Shown here: positions 1-6,643 of the stretch, piece by piece | Layout of the letters: each line of letters begins with the position of its first letter | How positions within the stretch are numbered: the first letter of the stretch is position 1 | Source of the DNA: Nitrosotalea sp. | Lineage (GTDB): Archaea; Thermoproteota; Nitrososphaeria; Nitrososphaerales; Nitrosopumilaceae | Direction: 5' to 3' | Assembly (NCBI GenBank): GCA_022545805.1 | Contig: JAKEIJ010000081.1 | Location: forward strand, 1 to 10,760 | DNA: 10,760 nucleotides | Translations under genes and position numbers: made by a program | The notes under the pieces: model-generated | What the model was told of the DNA's origin: nothing | What the model saw: the letters and a program-made list of their open reading frames with translations, nothing else | The model's database searches: none

Positions 1-774
1 CCTGATCTAGCCACAGATGCTGATACCATAGTAACTTATACGAGTGTAAATGATCCCAACTCTCCAGCTGATGATACAGTCGGAGACAATAATGGAAACA
101 TTCTCTTAGAAGTTTGGATTAAGGGATTTAGATTCCAACATTGTATCATAAATGGAGTTACATATGGAGGTCTTGCTGCCACTGGTTTTACACTAACTGA
201 AACTGGGCCCGGTACAGGTGTGTTTAAAGGAATTTTTAAAATGCCTTCTCAAATATGTAATGAAGATAAAACTACTCTGATATCTCCTATAGGTGGTAAT
301 GTTCAGGCATGGTATCATGATTTTCGAGATCAATACGGTAGGTCTGTAGTAGTTGGTTCAACAGTAGTAATTCCTACTAAAACTCCATCTACTATACTCC
401 AAAACTCATATGTGCAACAAGTAACAATGCCTTTGGTCTCTGCTTCAACTCAAATTAGTGATCATACTGGTAGACCACTGTTACAAAGCCCGCATGTTGG
501 ACAAACGGTAAACTTCAATAGCATGATCTCAAGTAAATATCAAAATTCTCAGAAAATTTCGTACATTGTTCAAATCAAAGATAGTAACAACAAAGTGGTT
601 TTCCTAAAATGGTTAGATAGTAATGTAGTGAATTTTTCTACTACCAACGCAGCAATCAGTTGGGTACCGGTGTTGCCTGGTGCTTATTCTACTGAAATTT
701 ACATATGGACTGGAATGGATTCTCTAGTGCCTCTTACAGATCAAAATCAATACAAAATTCAAATTCTACCGTAA
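1..774 (+). CDS. Thaumarchaeal extracellular/surface protein, C-terminal part (5' end outside window)
   Basis: The reading frame is open from base 1 to a TAA stop, giving 257 residues of a longer protein that begins outside the window. The first internal ATG (base 241) or GTG (220) are not believable starts, because protein-like sequence continues upstream of them. Residues about 63-75 read FTLTETGPGTGVF, a motif I associate with very large secreted proteins of ammonia-oxidising archaea, where it recurs in beta-sandwich modules. From about residue 140 a second module follows: a GRPL...VGQTVNF stretch, then SYIVQIKDSNNKVV, then SWVPVLPGAYSTEIYIW. This pattern looks like the terminal extracellular beta domain of such proteins. 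Only two cysteines (residues 48 and 86) are visible. No PEFG anchor or transmembrane segment is present at this C-terminus, so the protein is probably attached to the cell surface by its N-terminal part, or free. The specific role is unknown. It converges on the desulfurase gene with a 15-base gap. Confidence 0.8.
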   Translation, partial: PDLATDADTIVTYTSVNDPNSPADDTVGDNNGNILLEVWIKGFRFQHCIINGVTYGGLAATGFTLTETGPGTGVFKGIFKMPSQICNEDKTTLISPIGGNVQAWYHDFRDQYGRSVVVGSTVVIPTKTPSTILQNSYVQQVTMPLVSASTQISDHTGRPLLQSPHVGQTVNFNSMISSKYQNSQKISYIVQIKDSNNKVVFLKWLDSNVVNFSTTNAAISWVPVLPGAYSTEIYIWTGMDSLVPLTDQNQYKIQILP

Positions 775-789
775 TTGAATTTTCAAAGG

Positions 790-1947
790 CTAGAAGTTGT
801 ACTTGCTTTTGTATGGTGACACCGCACGTAGTTCCTGAACTACATTTTTTAATACATCCACGGTTTGATCTATTTCTTGTTCTGTATTGGTTATTCCTAC
901 CGTAAGACGCAAGGAACCTGTGACTTGTTCGTGTGAAAAACCCATTGCTTTTAAAACATGTGATGCCTTCTGTATCTTTACGGAACATGCAGAACCAGTA
1001 GATGCTGATATTTTATTTTCATCTAATTTTATTATCAGATCTTCTCCATTTACTCCAAGAAAAGTAAAGTGAGTATTATTAGGGGTCCTCATATCTGGAT
1101 GGCCATTGAGAGTAGTAGCTGGTATTTCATCTAACACTCTTGTGGTTAATCTTTTGGTTAATCTTTTAAGATAATCTGTATTTTCACTCATGTTATTTTT
1201 TGCAAGTTCACATGCCATTCCAAATCCTATGATACTTGCCACATTTTCTGTACCTGATCGAAGTCCATTTTCTTGACCTCCTCCTAATATCAGAGGTGAT
1301 ATCGCTACACCATTTCTGATATATAATGCTCCAACGCCTTTTGGTCCGTTTATCTTGTGTGATGATATTGAAAGTAAATCCACTCCAAGCTCCCTGACAT
1401 CTATGGGAATTTTTCCTACTGCTTGAACAGCATCAGTATGAAAAATAATGTTTTTCTCTCTTGCAATCCGGACCATTTTCTTTATTGACTGTATTGTTCC
1501 AACTTCGTTATTTGCGTACATTATGGTAATTAGACACGTGTCATTTGAAATTTCTTTTTTAAGATCTTCAGGATTTACAAAACCATATTTATCAACTGGA
1601 AGAAAAGATATTCTACACCCTTCTTTTTCAAGACGTTTGCATGGTTCTAGTATTGCATCATGTTCTATGGATGATGTTATGATGTGTTTTCCTTTGCTTT
1701 TTGACGCTATGCCATAAATTGCAGTATTGTTTGACTCCGTTCCCCCAGACGTTATGAGTATTTCATTGCTGTTTGCATTAATCAAAGACGCAATTCGTTT
1801 TCTTGAATTCTGAATGGCTGCATTTGCAAGTCTACCATGTCTATGTATAGAAGAAGGATTTCCATATTGCTCTCTAAAATATGGTATCATCTCTTCTATG
1901 ACCTTTTCATGAACAGGCGTAGATGCTGCATTGTCTAGATAGATCAA
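790..1947 (-). CDS. Cysteine desulfurase, NifS/IscS type, coupled to larE
   Basis: PLP-dependent aminotransferase-fold enzyme that converts cysteine to alanine and leaves a persulfide on its active-site cysteine. The 385 residues carry the family's features in order: start YLDNAAST, TSGGTESNN (67-74), the cofactor-stacking His96 in IEHDAI, NNEVG (146-150), Asp172 in HTDAVQ, the Schiff-base Lys198 in SSHKINGPKG, RSGTEN (230-235), and catalytic Cys321 in STGSACSV. The HKINGPKGVGALY and SACS patterns fit NifS/IscS rather than SufS. The start is a TTG whose last two bases and the next A form the larE TGA stop (TTGA overlap), so translation is very probably coupled. It is the last gene of the larC-larE-desulfurase operon. 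This suggests (inference) that it supplies sulfur to LarE for the nickel-pincer cofactor; it could also serve Fe-S cluster or tRNA thiolation pathways. Length is normal and all key residues are present. Confidence 0.95.
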   Translation of the reverse strand: MIYLDNAASTPVHEKVIEEMIPYFREQYGNPSSIHRHGRLANAAIQNSRKRIASLINANSNEILITSGGTESNNTAIYGIASKSKGKHIITSSIEHDAILEPCKRLEKEGCRISFLPVDKYGFVNPEDLKKEISNDTCLITIMYANNEVGTIQSIKKMVRIAREKNIIFHTDAVQAVGKIPIDVRELGVDLLSISSHKINGPKGVGALYIRNGVAISPLILGGGQENGLRSGTENVASIIGFGMACELAKNNMSENTDYLKRLTKRLTTRVLDEIPATTLNGHPDMRTPNNTHFTFLGVNGEDLIIKLDENKISASTGSACSVKIQKASHVLKAMGFSHEQVTGSLRLTVGITNTEQEIDQTVDVLKNVVQELRAVSPYKSKYNF

Positions 1948-2744
1948 TCTGTTATCACATTGAGTTTGCCTGGTCTATAGCCGTTAGGATCTATCTTGAG
2001 ATCATAAAATTTCAATTCATTCATGTATTTTCGTAGTATAGTCATCTTCGTTTCGTCATCTAACATGTTGATCTCATTTTTGTCTACTTCGATGCTTGCA
2101 CTGTCTCCAAAATCACGAACTCTTACCTGTCTAACTCCAAAAAGTTGTTTTACCATAATCTCGCTTTTCTCTATTCTCTCAAGTTTTTCTGCAGTAACTG
2201 TATTACCCCATGGAATACGTGATGCCAAACATGAGTTAGATGGCTTGTCGTGAATGGAAAGGCCTATTGCTTTTGCAACACTTCTAACATCTGCTTTTGT
2301 AAATCCACTCTCTACTAGTGGACTTTGGACTCCATTTTTTTTCAGCGCTACTATTCCGGGTCTATACTCTGTAAGATCATCAAGATTAGTACCGTCTATA
2401 ATTAAGTTAATTTTTTCTTTTTTTGAAAATTCAAGTAGATGTTCTGCTAATTCTGTTCTACAATGATAGCATCTATTTTGATCATTTTTTACAAAATCAG
2501 GATTGTCTAATTCGCTATACTTTATGACTATGTGTCTAATTCCTATTTCCTGACAAACTCTTTTTGCAGATTCCAGCTCTTCCTGGGAGAGTGTCCTATA
2601 ATCTGCAGTTACAGCAATAGCTTGTTTATCTAATGCTTTTTGAGCCGCATATGCTACTAGAGCACTATCAACTCCTCCTGAAAGAGCTACCAAGACTTTT
2701 TCTTTTCCCTGAAACCAATCCACTAGATCTCCTATCTGTTTCAT
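1944..2744 (-). CDS. larE: LarE, ATP-dependent sulfur transferase for nickel-pincer nucleotide cofactor
   Basis: A 266-residue PP-loop ATP pyrophosphatase. LarE adenylates the carboxylates of pyridinium-3,5-biscarboxylic acid mononucleotide and replaces them with thiocarboxylates. Seen here: the PP-loop ALSGGVDS (20-27), TADYRTLSQEE (46-56), CYHCRTEL with Cys92 and Cys95, IIDGTNLDDL (115-124) and RPGI (128-131), and KPSNSCLASRIPWG with Cys172 (167-180). The last motif holds the cysteine that is the sacrificial sulfur donor in Lactobacillus plantarum LarE. The extra CxxC plus this cysteine matches, as far as I know, the [4Fe-4S] type described from Thermotoga maritima, which need not destroy its own cysteine. 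The ATG start overlaps the larC TGA as ATGA, and its stop overlaps the desulfurase start. The next gene in the operon being a desulfurase fits a sulfur relay. The PP-loop family also includes GuaA and NadE, but the CxSRxP(W/Y)G motif is LarE-like. Confidence 0.93.
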   Translation of the reverse strand: MKQIGDLVDWFQGKEKVLVALSGGVDSALVAYAAQKALDKQAIAVTADYRTLSQEELESAKRVCQEIGIRHIVIKYSELDNPDFVKNDQNRCYHCRTELAEHLLEFSKKEKINLIIDGTNLDDLTEYRPGIVALKKNGVQSPLVESGFTKADVRSVAKAIGLSIHDKPSNSCLASRIPWGNTVTAEKLERIEKSEIMVKQLFGVRQVRVRDFGDSASIEVDKNEINMLDDETKMTILRKYMNELKFYDLKIDPNGYRPGKLNVITD

Positions 2745-3973
2745 TTTATGTTTAATCTCCGTTTGACCTCATTTGATACTAAATCTGATGTTGTTTTGAA
2801 TGATAATGATAATACATCTGAAATTGTCTTGATATCATCTGATTCTACTTTGAAATGTTTTACTGTTTCTTCATGTTTTACAATCTTACATCTCACAGTA
2901 AAATTTCGCCCCTGCACTAAGATTGGTACTGAAACAATTACTCTCGGAACTAGATAGCGACTAGATGATCTTACTCGGACTCCCAAAGTACCCGTCTCTG
3001 AAACTAGTGTATTGATCAAGGTATTTGTAGAAGAAGAATCACATATTATGGAAACAAGATTGGTAGGCCTGCCTTTCTTTGTTATGCCGCCCGTTACAGT
3101 GACATCCTTTGCACCATTTGCAATTAATCTGTCAATCATATGTCCTATTGTTTCACCTGATACATCATCAAGGTTTGTTTCAAGAACTTGTATGGTATCT
3201 AACTGAAATTCTTCTATTGGTTCACCTTTGACAATTTTTAAAACATTGGGAAATCCGTCAAAATTTTTACTTCCTGCGCCATATCCTATTGATTTTATTT
3301 TCATTGTAGGATAAAATTCTGAACATCTATCTACTAAATTTACAAGTAAGCTTGCACCTGTTGGAGTTGTGAGTTCTTCTTTTGCCTGTCCTCCACAAAT
3401 TGCTATGTCCGAACCGCGAAATATCTCAAGAATTGCGCTTGCAGGATTGGATACTGTTCCATGAGAAAACGTTAGAGTGCCACCACCCACTGCCACTGGA
3501 GTTGAAACAATTTCATCTGAAAACAATTTCAAATCGTCTAACGCAATGGCAGAGCCTATGATGTCTATGGCTGTATCAATGCTTGATGCTTCATGAAAGT
3601 GTACGGATTCAAGAGGTTCTCCGTGTATATTTGACTCTGCATGAAGTAATGATTTTATGCTTTCTTTTGCAAAAACTTTGGCTTTTTCAGATAATCCTAT
3701 CTTGTCTGATGTAGATAAGATACATTCTTGAATATCAATTCCTTTTCTCTCATGATAATTCTCACTTGTCTCTAAAACAAGATGTGTTGCTTCTGTTCCG
3801 TATTTGACAGTTTTTTCAAAGTTCATCTTTGTGATCTTCGAGCCCTTGAGAAATTCTTCAACTGAATATGAACCATCTGTAATTTTGGACTTGTTTGCAC
3901 CCATGTTGACTAGTGAAGAAAGTAGCATATCTCCTGAAATGCCAGCTATCTGTGCATCAATTACAAGTACCAT
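2741..3973 (-). CDS. larC: LarC, CTP-dependent nickel insertase for nickel-pincer nucleotide
   Basis: LarC (formerly DUF111) uses CTP to cyclise a thiocarboxylated nicotinate mononucleotide around Ni(II), giving the finished NPN cofactor. The 410 residues show the family hallmarks: GISGDMLLSSL (11-21), SVHFHEASSIDTAIDIIG (123-140) with the His125/His127/Glu128 cluster, GGGTLTFSHGTVSNPA (163-178), TTPTGASLL (202-210), then the C-terminal domain beginning ETNLDDVSGETIG (265-277) and ITKKGRPTN (297-305). Both halves are in one uninterrupted frame, unlike L. plantarum, where larC1 and larC2 are joined by programmed frameshifting. The ATG start is supported by a TATA-like box 25-31 bases upstream, implying a leaderless transcript. 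It is the first gene of the larC-larE-desulfurase operon; larC and larE overlap by 4 bases. Confidence 0.95.
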   Translation of the reverse strand: MVLVIDAQIAGISGDMLLSSLVNMGANKSKITDGSYSVEEFLKGSKITKMNFEKTVKYGTEATHLVLETSENYHERKGIDIQECILSTSDKIGLSEKAKVFAKESIKSLLHAESNIHGEPLESVHFHEASSIDTAIDIIGSAIALDDLKLFSDEIVSTPVAVGGGTLTFSHGTVSNPASAILEIFRGSDIAICGGQAKEELTTPTGASLLVNLVDRCSEFYPTMKIKSIGYGAGSKNFDGFPNVLKIVKGEPIEEFQLDTIQVLETNLDDVSGETIGHMIDRLIANGAKDVTVTGGITKKGRPTNLVSIICDSSSTNTLINTLVSETGTLGVRVRSSSRYLVPRVIVSVPILVQGRNFTVRCKIVKHEETVKHFKVESDDIKTISDVLSLSFKTTSDLVSNEVKRRLNIK

Positions 3974-3987
3974 AATTTTCTAAACAT

Positions 3988-4057
3988 ACTAGAATGCATA
4001 TAAATTGTAATTTGATTCATAATCTGATTACTAGATCATCATCACTGTGAGTCTAGT
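3988..4057. repeat. Three ACTAGA/TCTAGT hexamers in the divergent larC/mdh regulatory region
   Basis: ACTAGA occurs at 3988-3993 and 4030-4035 (42 bases apart, about four helical turns), and its reverse complement TCTAGT at 4052-4057. The first lies between the larC TATA box and its start; the other two lie upstream of the mdh box. They could be half-sites of a shared regulator, but six-base repeats in AT-rich DNA can also arise by chance. Confidence 0.25.
3996..4005 (-). promoter_or_regulatory. TATA-like box of the larC-larE-desulfurase operon
   Basis: On the minus strand this reads ATTTATATGC, a good archaeal TATA box. Its centre lies about 27 bases before the larC ATG, so transcription should start at or next to the start codon. 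No Shine-Dalgarno sequence is visible. Confidence 0.6.
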
Positions 4058-4070
4058 ATAGACAGTCAAG

Positions 4071-4078
4071 TTTAATTA
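4071..4078 (+). promoter_or_regulatory. TATA-like box of the malate dehydrogenase gene
   Basis: TTTAATTA lies about 26 bases upstream of the ATG at 4101 and diverges from the larC box. A GAGGG at 4090-4094 could act as a Shine-Dalgarno sequence 6 bases before the ATG if the transcript starts earlier, so leaderless or leadered translation is not settled. Confidence 0.45.
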
Positions 4079-4100
4079 GAGATTACATTGAGGGCCTTTT

Positions 4101-5015
4101 ATGATTACAATCATCGGTTCAGGAAAAGTAGGAGGGGCTGCAGCTCTATTCACAGCTCTTAGAAAAGTCACAGACGAAATATTGCTATTAGATGTAGTAC
4201 AAGGCCTGCCGCAGGGAGAGGCTATGGACATAAACCACATGTTGGCAGAAAAAGGAATTGATGTAAACGTTAGGGGATCAAATGATTATTCTGAAATGAA
4301 GGGCTCTGACATTGTAGTTGTAGTAGCTGGTTCTGGAAGAAAACCTGGTATGACAAGAATGGACCTATTGAAGATAAACGCGTCCATAGTCAAGGGCGTT
4401 GTAGAAAACATTCAGAAATTTGCTAAAGATGCTATGATAATTCCTGTGACCAATCCATTAGACCCGATGGCATACCTTACGTACAAAGTTTCAGGATTCC
4501 AAAAGAACCGAGTATTTGGAATGGGTGGCATGCTTGACTTGTCACGTTTTACACAATTCATTCATGAATCTACTGGTTATTCTAGGAACTCCATACGCGG
4601 TCTTGTTATAGGTGAGCATGGCGAGAACATGTTGCCGCTACCACGATTCTCTACAGTTTCAGGAATACCATTATCTTCAATATTACAAAAAGAGAAAATC
4701 GAGGAAATTGTACAGGGTACAAGACAGGTTGCAGCAAAGGTAATTGAACTTAAGGGTGCCACAGTTCATGCACCAGGCAATGCAATATCTACTATTGTGG
4801 AGGCAGTATTGAACGACACAAAACAAGTCATTCCTGTTGCAACATATCTGGACGGGGAATATGGGTATTCTGACGTATCAATCGGTGTTCCTGCAGTTAT
4901 TGGCAAAAATGGCGTTGAAAAAATAATAGAGTTAGAACTAGATTCAAATGAAAAAGAGTGGTTCAAAAAGGGAGTAGAAAGCGTCAAAAACGCCATTTCA
5001 AATCTTGAATACTAA
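4101..5015 (+). CDS. mdh: NAD-dependent malate dehydrogenase (LDH-like MDH family)
   Basis: A 304-residue cytoplasmic dehydrogenase interconverting L-malate and oxaloacetate. The Rossmann fold begins at residue 1 with the dinucleotide-binding GSGKVGG (6-12), and Asp31 at the end of the second strand favours NAD over NADP. Substrate-side residues are visible: [10 protein letters not shown] with Arg80 and Arg86, VTNPLDPM (116-123) with Asn118, Asp146 and Arg149 in GGMLDLSRF, and the catalytic His173 in GEHGENMLP. Arg80, at the specificity position where lactate dehydrogenases carry Gln, argues for malate. Length is normal. It sits between larC (divergent) and larB (32 bases downstream), so it is embedded in the nickel-pincer cofactor cluster. 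It may simply be the central-metabolism MDH, or it may use the L-malate made by an NPN-dependent racemase (inference). Confidence 0.92.
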   Translation: MITIIGSGKVGGAAALFTALRKVTDEILLLDVVQGLPQGEAMDINHMLAEKGIDVNVRGSNDYSEMKGSDIVVVVAGSGRKPGMTRMDLLKINASIVKGVVENIQKFAKDAMIIPVTNPLDPMAYLTYKVSGFQKNRVFGMGGMLDLSRFTQFIHESTGYSRNSIRGLVIGEHGENMLPLPRFSTVSGIPLSSILQKEKIEEIVQGTRQVAAKVIELKGATVHAPGNAISTIVEAVLNDTKQVIPVATYLDGEYGYSDVSIGVPAVIGKNGVEKIIELELDSNEKEWFKKGVESVKNAISNLEY

Positions 5016-5025
5016 TTAAATTTTT
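5015..5025 (+). promoter_or_regulatory. TATA-like box of larB
   Basis: An AT-rich element, ATTAAATTTTT, lies right after the mdh stop and is centred about 28 bases before the larB GTG. It suggests larB has its own leaderless transcript as well as possible read-through from mdh. No Shine-Dalgarno sequence precedes the GTG. Confidence 0.45.
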
Positions 5026-5047
5026 AACACACTCTAATTATCAAATA

Positions 5048-5830
5048 GTGTTGGATCTTACCGAAATATTGGAATCACTTGATCTTGGAAAGATAAGCGT
5101 ATCCAAAGCCAAGAAATTGCTTTCTCTTTACTCTGTTGAAAAAATCGAAGATTTTGCCAAGATTGATGTTAGTAGAAAACTACGACGTGGTATTCCTGAA
5201 GTCGTATTTGCTGAAAAAAAAGAACTTTCCGATCTTAAAAAAATAATCGTTACACTTACATCTAAAGCAGATTCTGTTATTCTCTCTAGGATAAACAAAG
5301 ATCATTACAAGAAAATATTGGTATTTTCTCAAAAAAATAAATTGAAAATATACACTGGAAAGAATACTACCACCATATTATACTCTAAAAAATTAGGTTC
5401 TACAGGAGGAAAGGTGGGTATAATGACAGCAGGAACTTCTGATATTGGAGTAGCTGAAGAAGCAAGATTGGTATGCGAATCTATGGGGTGCAAATGTGTC
5501 TGTAGTTATGATATTGGAATCGCTGGGATTCACAGACTTTTTCCAGTAATTAAGAAAGTTATACGTGAAGAGGTTGATGTAATTATAGTGGTTGCTGGCA
5601 TGGAAGGTGCACTTGCATCAGTAGTTTCATCTTTGGTGGATATACCAGTAATTGGAGTACCATCATCAGTTGGATATGGTTATGGGGAAAAAGGAGTTGC
5701 TGCACTTGCATCCATGTTACAAAGTTGTACTCTTGGACTTTCTGTTGTTAATATTGACAATGGAATAGGTGCAGGTGCATTTGCAGCCAATGTTGCAAAT
5801 AGAAGTGTGCGAAAGAAAATTAGGTCTTAA
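5048..5830 (+). CDS. larB: LarB, pyridinium-3,5-biscarboxylic acid mononucleotide synthase
   Basis: LarB catalyses the first step of NPN cofactor synthesis: it carboxylates the pyridinium ring of nicotinic acid adenine dinucleotide and cleaves off AMP. The 260 residues have the LarB N-terminal region with RRGIPEVVFAE (46-56) and a C-terminal PurE-like (AIR carboxylase) domain: TAGTSDIGVAEEA (127-139), YDIGIAGIHRL (154-164), VAGMEGALASVV (182-193), PVIGVPSSVGYGYG (200-213), QSCTLGLSVVNIDNGIGAG (225-243). Cys227 sits where L. plantarum LarB has the cysteine that bonds to the nicotinamide ring (recalled from the literature). The combination of RGxPE and VAGMEGA separates it from PurE. The start is GTG; no ATG in frame is available upstream, and the TATA spacing supports this start. 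It ends inside the 3' end of the convergent VIT gene (11-base overlap). Confidence 0.95.
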   Translation: MLDLTEILESLDLGKISVSKAKKLLSLYSVEKIEDFAKIDVSRKLRRGIPEVVFAEKKELSDLKKIIVTLTSKADSVILSRINKDHYKKILVFSQKNKLKIYTGKNTTTILYSKKLGSTGGKVGIMTAGTSDIGVAEEARLVCESMGCKCVCSYDIGIAGIHRLFPVIKKVIREEVDVIIVVAGMEGALASVVSSLVDIPVIGVPSSVGYGYGEKGVAALASMLQSCTLGLSVVNIDNGIGAGAFAANVANRSVRKKIRS

Positions 5831-6539
5831 TAATTCCAAGACTTCCTAACTCTGATCCTATTCCATATCCTATGAGCGCAATACCCGTTCCAAGCCCTGC
5901 CATTTCTAATCCTCCTCGCAACATGCTGATATTAGCAATCCTTGACTTTATTGCTCCTATTATGAAAGATGCAGAAAGGCTAACTCCAATTGCTACAAAA
6001 AGTGGAACATATCCGCTCAAAAAGAAATATGGAATGATTGGCAGTATTCCTCCTACTAGAAAAGCGTCAAACATTCGAAATGCACTCTTTAGAGGACTTC
6101 CAACTATCTCTAAATTCAATTTGAGTTCTTCTGTAAGCATTGTGTCTAACCAAACTTTCTTGTCTGATGTTATTTTGTTTACAATTTTTTCTAAATCTTG
6201 ACCCGTGAATCCTTTTGCTTTGTATACGTCTTCTATTTCTCTTCTTTCTGCTTCTGGAACATTATCCATCTCCCATCTTTCACGTTTAATTTCTGAATCC
6301 AAAATCTGTCTTTGTGATTTTACAGCAAGATAATTTTGAACTGCCATCGCTTTTGCTCCTGTAAACATTGCAACAATGGCTGCAAGTATGATTATGTTGG
6401 ATGATACTTCTGCTCCTCCAACACCAGCAACAAGTCCTAATGAAGTGTTTATGCCATCACCGAATCCAAATACGAAATCTCTTATCGAACTACTCTCTTT
6501 TTGATGTGCTTCAATATGTCGTGGTTCTATTCCGCTCAC
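5820..6539 (-). CDS. VIT1/CCC1-family metal (Fe/Mn) transporter
   Basis: An integral membrane protein of 239 residues, the usual length for bacterial and archaeal VIT proteins, which move Fe(II) or Mn(II) by proton exchange. TM1 carries RDFVFGFGDGINTSLGLVAG (20-39), the ion-path signature with Asp28. TM2 (about 48-66) is followed by MAVQNYLAVKSQ. A charged cytosolic domain with many Glu residues (about 78-145, ending MLTEELKLNL) corresponds to the metal-binding domain. TM3-TM5 cover about 156-176, 178-196 and 209-228, with GGILPIIPYFFL (163-174) as the second family motif. The GTG start at 6539 is supported by a TATA-like box 22-29 bases upstream. Substrate cannot be read from sequence; iron or manganese is typical, and nickel is only a speculation from the neighbouring lar genes. 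Confidence 0.88.
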   Translation of the reverse strand: MSGIEPRHIEAHQKESSSIRDFVFGFGDGINTSLGLVAGVGGAEVSSNIIILAAIVAMFTGAKAMAVQNYLAVKSQRQILDSEIKRERWEMDNVPEAERREIEDVYKAKGFTGQDLEKIVNKITSDKKVWLDTMLTEELKLNLEIVGSPLKSAFRMFDAFLVGGILPIIPYFFLSGYVPLFVAIGVSLSASFIIGAIKSRIANISMLRGGLEMAGLGTGIALIGYGIGSELGSLGIIKT

Positions 6540-6560
6540 TGTATCTAGTATATGTCACCG

Positions 6561-6568
6561 ATTTATAT
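6561..6568 (-). promoter_or_regulatory. TATA-like box of the VIT transporter gene
   Basis: On the minus strand this reads ATATAAAT, 22-29 bases before the GTG start, giving a leaderless transcript. The same 10-base word CGATTTATAT appears again at 6607-6616 in front of the divergent radical SAM gene. Confidence 0.5.
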
Positions 6569-6606
6569 GTCAAAAGTAAAAATTTTCAAAAGTGTGATAA
6601 GGTAAA

Positions 6607-6616
6607 CGATTTATAT
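6607..6616 (+). promoter_or_regulatory. TATA-like box of the radical SAM gene
   Basis: CGATTTATAT is centred about 31 bases before the ATG at 6644, supporting that ATG as the true start. A purine-rich GAAAGGA directly abuts the ATG and is too close to be an effective Shine-Dalgarno sequence. Confidence 0.55.
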
Positions 6617-6643
6617 CATAGTAGAAAGAACTCGAAGAAAGGA

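Noticed and set aside
705..988. Short frames across the junction of the surface protein and the desulfurase gene, on both strands
   Set aside because: They overlap two well-supported convergent genes and show no recognisable protein features.
1448..1717. Plus-strand open frame inside the cysteine desulfurase gene
   Set aside because: Lies wholly antisense to a gene with complete catalytic motifs; no promoter-like or family signal.
6401..6643. Upstream in-frame extension of the radical SAM gene by 81 codons
   Set aside because: The extension lies partly antisense to the VIT gene start, crosses two TATA-like boxes and encodes low-quality sequence. Family-like sequence begins only at the ATG at 6644.
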